Shown here piece by piece: positions 1 to 5,921 of a DNA stretch of 8,110 bases. The position numbers and the translations under genes are program-made. Source of the stretch: Pseudomonadota bacterium (GTDB lineage: Bacteria; Pseudomonadota; Gammaproteobacteria; Steroidobacterales; Steroidobacteraceae). Numbering within the stretch: the first letter of the stretch is position 1; every line of letters starts with the position of its first letter. The DNA lies in assembly GCA_003242275.1 (NCBI GenBank), contig QGUX01000163.1:1-8110 (forward strand). The letters run 5' to 3'. The notes under the pieces were generated by a model that saw only the letters and a program-made list of their open reading frames with translations, was not told where the DNA came from and did no database searches.

Positions 1-1
1 G

Positions 2-1147
2 GTCTACACCACGCTGCTGGCGCTGATCCCTGCCATGGCGCTGTCGTTCGCGGTGCTGAAGGCCTTCGGCGCACACCGCGACATGGAACCCTTCCTGATG
101 GAGTTCTTCCGCCCGGTGGGCGCGGCCGCGCCGGACATCGTGCACCGGCTGATGCAGTTCGCCGAGCGCGTCAGCGGCGGGCTGGTGGGCGTGGTCGGCC
201 TGGTGCTGCTGCTGTGGACGCTGGTGGGCACGGTCAAGAAGGTCGAGGACAGCCTGAACTTCGTGTTCCGCGTCGAGCGCGCGCGCAGCATTCCGCGCCG
301 CGTGGTGGAGTTCGTGATGCTGGTGACGCTGGGGCCGCTGGTCGTCGCCATGGTCATCGGCCTGACCAAGCTGGCCATCGACCGCGTCGCCAACTTCACT
401 CCCCAGGACTTCACGCTGGCCCAGCAGGCGCTGCAGGCACTGATCCGCTTCGCGCCCTTCGCCATCGTCACCGGGCTGTTCACCGCGATGTACCTGGTGA
501 TCCCGAACACGCGCGTGCGCTTCGCGCCGGCGCTCTCCGGCGCGCTGGCCGCCGGCATCACCTGGACCGCGCTGGGCAAGGCCTTCACCGCGATGGTGCT
601 GTACACCTCGCGGCTGGAGCTGGTGTACGCGGGCTTCGCCATCGTGGTGGCGGTGTTCCTGTGGACCTACCTGGGCTGGCTGGTGCTGCTGGCCGGCGCG
701 CAGCTCGCCTTCTACCTGCAGAGCCCCAACTACCTCAGGCTCGGGCACGCGGACCTGAAGCTGTCGAACGACGAGAAGGAGCGCCTGGCGCTGGACATCA
801 TGGCGCGGGTGGCCGCACGCCACCGCGCCGGCGATGCACCGTGGACCATCGAGAGCCTGGGCCGCGCGCTGTCGCTGCCGGGCATCGCGGTGGCCGAAAT
901 GGTCTCGCACCTCGAGGCCGCCAACCTGCTGGCGCGGTCCGACGACGGCCGGCTGTTCCCGGCACGCGAGATCGGCAACATCAGCCTCGCCGACATCGTG
1001 CTGTGCGCGCGCTGCAGCCACTCCGGCGCCGATATTCCCCCGCACCTGTCGGCGCCCGGCGTGCTCGAGCTGCAGCAGCAGATGGAACGGGCCTGGCGCG
1101 ACGCCTGCGGGTCGCGCACGCTGGCGGACCTGATCGGCGGCAAGTAG
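2..1147 (+). CDS. YihY/BrkB-family inner-membrane protein, 5' end missing
   Basis: The reading frame is open from base 2, and the first codons (VYTTLLALIPA) already match the conserved start of the family's membrane domain, so the true start lies upstream and the ATG at 35 is internal. The 381 residues present show about six hydrophobic segments (near residues 2-18, 57-73, 100-122, 145-170, 175-195 and 205-232). The NFVFRVERAR motif and the last segment, with its LWTYLGWLVLLAGAQLAF stretch, are typical of YihY/BrkB proteins. Residues about 260-345 are soluble and look like a winged-helix domain (PWTIESLGRALSLPG then a helix), followed by a CxxC pair in LCARCSH. Members were once annotated as ribonuclease BN, which is now regarded as wrong; the function is not settled, with transport or envelope roles suggested. 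It ends in TAG directly abutting the arfB ATG, which suggests translational coupling. Confidence 0.9.
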   Translation, partial: VYTTLLALIPAMALSFAVLKAFGAHRDMEPFLMEFFRPVGAAAPDIVHRLMQFAERVSGGLVGVVGLVLLLWTLVGTVKKVEDSLNFVFRVERARSIPRRVVEFVMLVTLGPLVVAMVIGLTKLAIDRVANFTPQDFTLAQQALQALIRFAPFAIVTGLFTAMYLVIPNTRVRFAPALSGALAAGITWTALGKAFTAMVLYTSRLELVYAGFAIVVAVFLWTYLGWLVLLAGAQLAFYLQSPNYLRLGHADLKLSNDEKERLALDIMARVAARHRAGDAPWTIESLGRALSLPGIAVAEMVSHLEAANLLARSDDGRLFPAREIGNISLADIVLCARCSHSGADIPPHLSAPGVLELQQQMERAWRDACGSRTLADLIGGK

Positions 1148-1558
1148 ATGCGCATCACGCCCGCCGACCTCGCCGCGGAGGTCTCGATGAAGGCCCAGCG
1201 CGGGCGCGGTCCCGGCGGCCAGAACGTGAACAAGGTGGCGAGCTGCGCGCTGGCCACCTGGGATTTCCAGTCCTCGCCCCTGCTCACCGACGACGAAAAG
1301 GCGCGCGTGCGCGAGAAGCTGGCACATGCGCTCAACGCCGCCGGGGCCCTGCAGGTGCGCAGCGACGAGTTCCGCGACCTGGAACGCAACAAGGCGCGCG
1401 CGCTGGAGAAGATGGCCGCGCGCGTGGCGGCGGCGCTGGTGGTCCCGAAGAAGCGCAAGCCGACGAAACCGACCCTGGCCTCGCGGATCCGCCGCCAGGA
1501 GGCCAAGGTGCGGCGCGCGCAGGCCAAGAAGCTGCGCCGCCGGCCGGAGGACTGGTAG
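1148..1558 (+). CDS. arfB: Peptidyl-tRNA hydrolase ArfB (YaeJ), ribosome rescue factor
   Basis: A 136-residue release-factor-like protein with the catalytic GGQ motif at residues 23-25 (RGPGGQNVNKV). Members enter the empty A site of ribosomes stalled on mRNAs without a stop codon and hydrolyse the peptidyl-tRNA. There is no codon-recognition domain, as expected for ArfB and unlike RF1/RF2. The lysine- and arginine-rich tail (from about residue 103, KKRKPTKPTLASRIRRQEAK onward) matches the basic ArfB tail that threads into the mRNA entry channel. Total length is close to the roughly 140 residues of the E. coli protein. The start is the ATG immediately after the TAG of the YihY gene, with no recognisable Shine-Dalgarno sequence, so translation probably depends on termination of the upstream gene. 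PrfH is the other short GGQ family, but the C-terminal tail favours ArfB. Confidence 0.93.
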   Translation: MRITPADLAAEVSMKAQRGRGPGGQNVNKVASCALATWDFQSSPLLTDDEKARVREKLAHALNAAGALQVRSDEFRDLERNKARALEKMAARVAAALVVPKKRKPTKPTLASRIRRQEAKVRRAQAKKLRRRPEDW

Positions 1559-1671
1559 GACTTTTCCGCAATGCCACGGCGACGTCGGGGGACAGCACGG
1601 CAGGACACACTCCGGCTTTCGTGAAGGCGCGGGCCGGGCATCATGAAACGGGGTCACGGGAGGAACCCGCC
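1559..1671 (+). other. Gap between arfB and the lipoprotein gene
   Basis: A 113-base stretch with no gene. It probably holds the promoter of the lipoprotein gene, but I see no convincing -35/-10 pair and no terminator hairpin with a T-run for arfB. Apart from the Shine-Dalgarno sequence at its end, nothing can be supported. Confidence 0.4.
1658..1663 (+). promoter_or_regulatory. Shine-Dalgarno sequence of the lipoprotein gene
   Basis: GGGAGG lies 8 bases before the ATG at 1672. It is the clearest ribosome binding site in the window and decides the start of the lipoprotein gene. The same frame is open further upstream (for example GTG at 1621), but those codons lack such a site and would put a hydrophilic stretch before the signal peptide. 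Confidence 0.75.
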
Positions 1672-2640
1672 ATGGTGCTCACGCACGGCCTACGTGGAAT
1701 ACGTGTCGTCCTGGCAGCGGCGATCGCCGCGGGGCTGTGCGCCTGCGGCGGCGACGGCGAGGTGACGGTGCCGGTGACGGAGCAGGACGCCCTCTCCACG
1801 CCGCAGCAGGTGCGTGCCCACCTGGATTTCATCAGCAGCCAGATACCCCTTCCCGGCGCCACACCGGCCGTGGTGCCCGGCCCGTTCCTGTGCGAGTCGG
1901 CCGGCTCGCGCGAGACCTCCGCGGACACCGTCGATTCGCCCTTCACCAACCCGCCGCTGGACGTCGAGCGGGTCCGGTTCCATGACTGCATGCAGTACAA
2001 CGGTCCCCCTTCCGATCCGCAGTCATCGTTCGTCCGCCAGCATGGGCTCGTGGAAAGCGGTTTCGCGGAGCAGAAGAACGGCACACGCGTGAGCTACGAG
2101 GGACGGGGCGAATCGGCTTCCCAGCCCTTCGAGCGGCAGGTCCTCGACCGGGCCGAAGACGGGGTCCACGAACTGGACCACCGCTTCTTCTCGCGCACGC
2201 ACCAGCGGGAGCGGCTGGGCATGTTCGGCCTGCTGCACGAGGTCGACCGCCGCATGTTCGTGGAGCACCAGCTCAGCATCCTGGAACCGGATGGCCGGCG
2301 CATCGAGGGCCGCTACCGCGTCGGCACGCCGTCCGGGCCGTTCATCGCCGTCGCGCGCAATTCCACGTACGAGATCAGGGGCCAGTACCAGATCGAGGCC
2401 GCGCGCTGCCGCACCGGCGTCATCCAGGTGGAAACGCCCCGCAGGCTCGCGTACGACGAGCGGACCGGCCGCATCACCGCCGGCTCGCTGCGCTTCATCG
2501 CCGGCAACGACACCGCGACCGTGGTGTTCAGCGCCAACGGCACCGCGACGCTCACCGGCGCCACCGGGATGCAGTCGGTCGAGGACTTCACGCCGGGCGT
2601 CGACCCGGTGTTCTCGCCCTGCTTCCGCGCGGACCCGTGA
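1672..2640 (+). CDS. Predicted outer-membrane lipoprotein of unknown function
   Basis: A 322-residue protein I do not recognise. The N terminus has basic residues (R8, R11), a hydrophobic core (VVLAAAIAAGL) and then CACGGDGE. Cys25 fits as a lipobox cysteine (L-C-A-C, with an unusual Cys at -2), and Gly at +2 would favour sorting to the outer membrane. The mature part is hydrophilic, with no further membrane segment. It has Cys74, Cys106, Cys246 and Cys317, an even number that could form two disulfides in the periplasm. Residues about 180-300 have alternating polar and hydrophobic stretches suggesting beta structure (for example RIEGRYRVGTP, TYEIRGQYQIEA, TATVVFSANGTATLTGA). The gene stands alone: 113 bases after arfB and convergent with pmbA. 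I saw no convincing promoter in the upstream gap. The start is chosen from the GGGAGG site and the signal peptide. It could be a lineage-specific protein. Confidence 0.8.
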   Translation: MVLTHGLRGIRVVLAAAIAAGLCACGGDGEVTVPVTEQDALSTPQQVRAHLDFISSQIPLPGATPAVVPGPFLCESAGSRETSADTVDSPFTNPPLDVERVRFHDCMQYNGPPSDPQSSFVRQHGLVESGFAEQKNGTRVSYEGRGESASQPFERQVLDRAEDGVHELDHRFFSRTHQRERLGMFGLLHEVDRRMFVEHQLSILEPDGRRIEGRYRVGTPSGPFIAVARNSTYEIRGQYQIEAARCRTGVIQVETPRRLAYDERTGRITAGSLRFIAGNDTATVVFSANGTATLTGATGMQSVEDFTPGVDPVFSPCFRADP

Positions 2641-2656
2641 GCGCCTGAGCGGCCGA

Positions 2657-4003
2657 TCAGCCGCCGGCGATGGTCATCTCGCCCACCAGCACCGGACCGG
2701 TCTGGATGGCGCCCTTGCGGTCGATCTCGCTGCCCAGCGCGCGCACGTCGAGGAACATCTGCCTGAGGTTGCCGGCGATGGTGACCTCGTGCACCGGGCA
2801 GGCGATCACGCCGTTCTCCACCCAGAACCCCGACGCGCCGCGCGAGTAATCGCCGGTCACGCCGTTCACGCCCTGCCCCAGCAGCTCGGTGACGTACAGT
2901 CCCGTGCCCATCAGCTTCAGCAGCGCCGGTGTGTCGAGCAGTCCCTGGCTGCTCTCCACCAGCAGGTTGTGGATGCCGCCGGCATTGCCGGTGGTCTTCA
3001 TGCCGAGCTTGCGCGCCGAGTAGCTCGACAGCACGTAGCCCTGCAGTACCCCGTCGCGCACCAGGTCACGGTCGCGCGTGGCCACGCCCTCGGCATCGAA
3101 GGGACTGCTGGCCAGCGCGCGCGGCAGGTGCGGCCGTTCCCGCATCTGCACGAAGCCGGGCAGCACCTGCTCACCCAGGGCGCCCAGCAGGAAGGAGGCC
3201 TTGCGGTACTGCGCCGTACCCCGCACGGCGGCGACCAGGTGGCCGAAGAAACCACGCGCCAGCTCGGCCGAGAACAGCACCGGCGCGCGGCGCGTGCTGA
3301 TCTGCCGCGCCCCCAGGCGCGCCAGCGCGCGCTCGGCGGCGCGGCGGCCGATGGCCGCGGCGTCCTCCAGCGCATCCACCGAACGGGCGGCGCTGTACCA
3401 GTAGTCGCGCTGCATGTCCGCGCCGTCCTGCGCCACCAGCGCGCAGCTGATGCTGTGGTGGGTGCTGGGATAACCGGCGAGGAAGCCATGCGTGTTGCCG
3501 TACACGCGCACGCCGCGGTGCGTGGACACCGAGGCGCCCTCGGAATTGGCCAGCCGGCGGTCCACCGCGCGGCCCGCGGCCTCGCATTCGCGCGCCAGTT
3601 CGATGGCCTCCTCGGGCGTGATGTCCCAGGGATGGAACAGGTCGAGGTCGGGAACCTCGCGCGCCATGTCCTCCGCGTCGGCGAGGCCGGCGAACTCGTC
3701 GCGGGCGGTATGGCGCGCGATCGAGCAGGCCTTGGCCACCATGTCGCGCACCGCTGCGGGCCTGAGGTCGGCGCTGCTCGCCGACCCCTTCGCGCCGTCG
3801 AAGTACACGGTGATGCCCAGCGCCCGGTCGCGCTGGTATTCCACCGTCTCCACCTCACCCAGGCGCACGCTCACGCCCAGTCCCTGCTGCAGGCTGACAT
3901 CCGCCTCGGCCTGGGTGGCGCCCGCGGCACGGGCTTCGGAGAGCGCCAACGCCACGGTGTCGGCCAGTTCCGGGATACGCGAGGCGTCGACGCTTTGGGA
4001 CAT
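2657..4003 (-). CDS. pmbA: Metalloprotease-family protein PmbA (TldE)
   Basis: A 448-residue protein, almost exactly the length of E. coli PmbA (450), colinear with it from end to end. Recognisable blocks include ALGITVYFDGAKGSASS (61-77), DLDLFHP (119-125), VYGNTHGFLAGYPSTHHS (167-184), YSARKLGMKTTGNAGGIHN (328-346), GVTGDYSRGASGFWVENG (381-398) and the C-terminal MTIAGG. In other bacteria TldE pairs with TldD to form a protease that matures microcin B17 and degrades unfolded peptides. TldD carries the zinc-binding HExxxH; here the equivalent stretch (ELARGFFGHL, 247-256) lacks it, as expected for the TldE subunit. tldD is not in the window. The frame stays open 178 codons upstream, across darP and into purE, but similarity starts at MSQS, so the ATG at 4003 is the start. 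No Shine-Dalgarno sequence precedes it. Confidence 0.96.
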   Translation of the reverse strand: MSQSVDASRIPELADTVALALSEARAAGATQAEADVSLQQGLGVSVRLGEVETVEYQRDRALGITVYFDGAKGSASSADLRPAAVRDMVAKACSIARHTARDEFAGLADAEDMAREVPDLDLFHPWDITPEEAIELARECEAAGRAVDRRLANSEGASVSTHRGVRVYGNTHGFLAGYPSTHHSISCALVAQDGADMQRDYWYSAARSVDALEDAAAIGRRAAERALARLGARQISTRRAPVLFSAELARGFFGHLVAAVRGTAQYRKASFLLGALGEQVLPGFVQMRERPHLPRALASSPFDAEGVATRDRDLVRDGVLQGYVLSSYSARKLGMKTTGNAGGIHNLLVESSQGLLDTPALLKLMGTGLYVTELLGQGVNGVTGDYSRGASGFWVENGVIACPVHEVTIAGNLRQMFLDVRALGSEIDRKGAIQTGPVLVGEMTIAGG

Positions 4004-4021
4004 AAGCGATAATTGTACGGC
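4004..4021. promoter_or_regulatory. AT-rich divergent pmbA/darP promoter region (candidate)
   Basis: Only 18 bases separate the divergent start codons of pmbA and darP, and they form an AT-rich island in very GC-rich surroundings. On the plus strand GATAAT (4008-4013) matches the -10 consensus at five of six positions and would place the transcription start about 4020, two bases before the darP ATG. On the minus strand TACAAT (complement of 4012-4017) also matches at five of six, and would start transcription near 4005, two bases before the pmbA ATG. The two hexamers overlap by two bases. There is no good -35 at standard spacing for either. Neither gene has a Shine-Dalgarno sequence, so both messages may be nearly leaderless. 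The motifs are seen directly; promoter activity is inferred. Confidence 0.5.
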
Positions 4022-4327
4022 ATGGACCCCACCGACGACTTCCGCGCCCCGCCGCCGAGCAAGAGCCAGCGCAAGCGCGATGCGCATGCCGCGCAGCAGC
4101 TCGGCCAGCGTCTGGCGCAGATGCGCCCGGAGGACCTGGCCGGCCTGCCGCTGGATGAGACCCTGCTCGAGGCCCTGGCCGAGGCCAGGCGCATCACCAG
4201 CCGCGGCGCGCTCGCCCGCCAGCACCAGTACATCGGCAAGCTGATGCGCGGTGCCGACGTGGCCGCGATCGAGGCCGCGCTGGCCGGGCGCGAGGCCGCC
4301 CGCAGGGCGCGTGCTAGACTCCGCTAG
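4022..4327 (+). CDS. darP: Short DarP/YjgA-like ribosome assembly protein (DUF615), N-terminal half only
   Basis: A 101-residue protein that matches the N-terminal half of DarP (YjgA): SKSQRKRDAHAAQQLG (13-28), a PLDETLLEALAEARRI block (43-58) and QHQYIGKLMRGADVAAIEAAL (67-87, interrupted only by small substitutions). E. coli DarP is about 183 residues; the C-terminal helical half, ending near a KSARQIFQYL-type motif, is absent. The gene stops with TAG and purE begins on the next base, so the missing part is not in another frame downstream. In E. coli DarP binds pre-50S particles late in large-subunit assembly. The adjacency to divergent pmbA matches E. coli and supports the assignment. A TTG at 4013 could add three residues, but ATG 4022 is preferred. 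Whether this half-length form is functional cannot be told from sequence. Confidence 0.85.
   Translation: MDPTDDFRAPPPSKSQRKRDAHAAQQLGQRLAQMRPEDLAGLPLDETLLEALAEARRITSRGALARQHQYIGKLMRGADVAAIEAALAGREAARRARARLR
4312..4320 (+). promoter_or_regulatory. Candidate extended -10 element for purE
   Basis: TGCTAGACT near the end of darP reads as TG-N plus a hexamer matching TATAAT at four of six positions. Transcription would begin about 7 bases later, at 4327-4328, that is on the purE ATG itself, giving a leaderless purE message. There is no -35 at 17-base spacing, which extended -10 promoters can do without. purE also follows darP with no gap, so it may simply be read through. Confidence 0.3.
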
Positions 4328-4822
4328 ATGAAACCGCTGGTCGGCATCATCATGGGCTCGAAGTCCGACTGGGACACGCTCGCGCCCGCCGCAGAAGTGC
4401 TCACGGAGCTGGGCATCGCACACGAGGTGCGCGTGGTCTCCGCCCACCGCACGCCCGACCTGCTGTTCGAATACGCCGCGTCCGCCGAGCAGCGCGGACT
4501 GTCGGCCATCATCGCCGGCGCCGGAGGTGCCGCGCACCTGCCCGGCATGACGGCCGCCAAGACGCGCGTGCCGGTGCTCGGCGTGCCGGTGCAGTCCAGG
4601 GCGCTCAACGGCATGGATTCGCTGCTGTCCATCGTGCAGATGCCCAAGGGGGTGCCGGTGGCCACCTTCGCCATCGGCCAGGCCGGCGCCGCCAATGCGG
4701 CGCTGTTCGCCGCGGCCATCGTGGCGCTGGACGATGCGAAGGTGGCGGCGGCGCTCGAGGCCTACCGCCGCCGCCAGACCGAGGCCGTGCTGGCCGAGCC
4801 CGATCCGCGCCCGGCCCCATGA
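4328..4822 (+). CDS. purE: N5-carboxyaminoimidazole ribonucleotide mutase PurE
   Basis: A 164-residue class I PurE, which moves the carboxyl group of N5-CAIR to carbon 4 to give CAIR in cytoplasmic de novo purine synthesis. Conserved blocks are GSKSDWD (10-16), the SAHRTPD loop (38-44) with the catalytic histidine at position 40, [14 protein letters not shown] beginning about residue 61, [10 protein letters not shown], and [16 protein letters not shown]. Length and C-terminal ending (EPDPRP) are close to the E. coli enzyme. The class I type agrees with the presence of PurK next to it. The ATG follows the darP TAG directly, and there is no Shine-Dalgarno sequence. The last four bases overlap the start of purK (ATGA), a classical coupling arrangement that would help keep the two enzymes in balance. 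No purine riboswitch or PurR-like operator is evident upstream. Confidence 0.98.
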   Translation: MKPLVGIIMGSKSDWDTLAPAAEVLTELGIAHEVRVVSAHRTPDLLFEYAASAEQRGLSAIIAGAGGAAHLPGMTAAKTRVPVLGVPVQSRALNGMDSLLSIVQMPKGVPVATFAIGQAGAANAALFAAAIVALDDAKVAAALEAYRRRQTEAVLAEPDPRPAP

Positions 4823-5913
4823 CGATCGGCATCCTGGGTGCGGGCCAGCTCGGGCGGATGCTGGCCCTGGCCGGATATCCCCTCGGCATGGACTTCCTCT
4901 TCCTCGACCAGGCGGAGGGCACGCCCGGCCACCAGGTGGCGCCGTCGCTGGCCGGGTCCTTCACCGATCCGGCGCTGCTCGAGGAGCTCGCGCGCCGCTG
5001 CGAGGTGGTGACTTTCGACTGGGAGAACGTGCCCGCCTCGGCGCTGGATGCGCTGGAATCGCGCGTGCGCATCGCCCCGCCGCGCATCGCGCTGGCCACC
5101 GCGCAGGACCGCCTGCTGGAGAAGCAGCTGTTCGCGAAGCTGGGCATCGCCACCAACCGCAACCAGGCGGTGGATTCGGAGGCGGACCTCGCGCGCGCCA
5201 TCCGCGGGATCGGCCTGCCCGGCGTGCTGAAGACCCGGCGCCTGGGCTATGACGGCAAGGGCCAGTTCGTGCTGCGCCGGCCCGCCGACATCGAGGCCGC
5301 CTGGCAGGCGCTGGGCAGGGCGCCGCTGATCTACGAGGAGATGGTGCCGTTCGACTACGAGGTGTCGGCCATCGGCGTGCGCGGCCTCGACGGTCGCTTC
5401 GCCATGTACCCGCTGAACCGCAACCTGCACCGGGACGGCATCCTGCGGCTGACGCGCGCGCCGTGGAAGGCGCCCCGGCTGGAGGCCGCCGCCCGCCGCG
5501 TGCTGCGCCGGGTGATGGCCCACTTCGACTACGTGGGCGTGCTGGCCATCGAGTTCTTCGTGCACCGCGGCCGGCTGCTGGCCAATGAAATGGCCCCCCG
5601 GGTCCACAATTCGGGCCACTGGACCATCGAGGGCGCCGTCACCAGCCAGTTCGAGAACCACCTGCGGGCGGTGGTGGGCCTGCCGCTGGGGGATACCGCC
5701 GCCCGGGGGCACTGCGCCATGATCAACCTGATCTCCGACATGCCCGACCGGACAAGTCTGCTGGCCCAGCCCGGGGTTTACCTGCATGATTACGGCAAGC
5801 AGCCGCGCCCCGGCCGCAAGCTCGGGCACCTGACTATCGTCGAAGGCACTGCGAGGAGGGCCGACCTGCGCGCCGCCCGGCTGATGAGGCGGATCCAGTC
5901 ACCCAGGAGCTGA
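4819..5913 (+). CDS. purK: N5-carboxyaminoimidazole ribonucleotide synthase PurK
   Basis: A 364-residue ATP-grasp enzyme that uses ATP and bicarbonate to convert AIR to N5-CAIR, the substrate of PurE. The N-terminal domain opens with [15 protein letters not shown] (5-19). The ATP-grasp part shows [15 protein letters not shown] (96-110), [14 protein letters not shown] (137-150, with the glycine-rich ATP loop), [12 protein letters not shown] (172-183) and [14 protein letters not shown] (256-269), carrying the metal- and substrate-binding residues. The C-terminal GLPLGD and RPGRKLGHL (330-338) blocks are intact. It has no sign of damage. Its ATG overlaps the purE stop, with no separate Shine-Dalgarno sequence. 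The ATPase-FHA gene begins only 8 bases after its TGA. Confidence 0.97.
   Translation: MTIGILGAGQLGRMLALAGYPLGMDFLFLDQAEGTPGHQVAPSLAGSFTDPALLEELARRCEVVTFDWENVPASALDALESRVRIAPPRIALATAQDRLLEKQLFAKLGIATNRNQAVDSEADLARAIRGIGLPGVLKTRRLGYDGKGQFVLRRPADIEAAWQALGRAPLIYEEMVPFDYEVSAIGVRGLDGRFAMYPLNRNLHRDGILRLTRAPWKAPRLEAAARRVLRRVMAHFDYVGVLAIEFFVHRGRLLANEMAPRVHNSGHWTIEGAVTSQFENHLRAVVGLPLGDTAARGHCAMINLISDMPDRTSLLAQPGVYLHDYGKQPRPGRKLGHLTIVEGTARRADLRAARLMRRIQSPRS
5905..5909 (+). promoter_or_regulatory. Probable Shine-Dalgarno sequence of the ATPase-FHA gene
   Basis: AGGAG lies inside the last codons of purK, 12 bases before the ATG at 5922. The spacing is longer than ideal. A second purine-rich run, GCGGGG, lies directly against the ATG. 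The position inside purK supports translation from a shared transcript. Confidence 0.4.
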
Positions 5914-5921
5914 CAGCGGGG

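Noticed and set aside
1558..1586. Possible extracytoplasmic sigma-factor promoter (GGAC ... CGTC) before the lipoprotein gene
   Set aside because: The spacing between the two elements is about 21 bases, too long for the usual 16-17, and the -35 part matches poorly.
214..1671. Long open stretch in the frame of the lipoprotein, upstream of its start
   Set aside because: It overlaps the YihY and arfB genes in another frame, and its translation is Arg/Ala/Gly/Pro-rich low-complexity sequence with no family features. Stop codons are rare by chance at this GC content.
2649..2664. Small inverted repeat GCGGC / GCCGC between the convergent lipoprotein and pmbA genes
   Set aside because: A 5-pair stem with a 6-base loop and no T-run is within chance for GC-rich DNA and partly overlaps the end of pmbA.
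2291..4012. A 573-codon plus-strand open frame opposite pmbA
   Set aside because: pmbA is conserved over its full length on the minus strand. This frame is its complement shadow, with biased composition and no motifs.
4004..4537. Upstream extension of the pmbA frame across darP and into purE
   Set aside because: Similarity to PmbA begins at the ATG at 4003 and gives the expected family length. The extension is the antisense shadow of two real genes.
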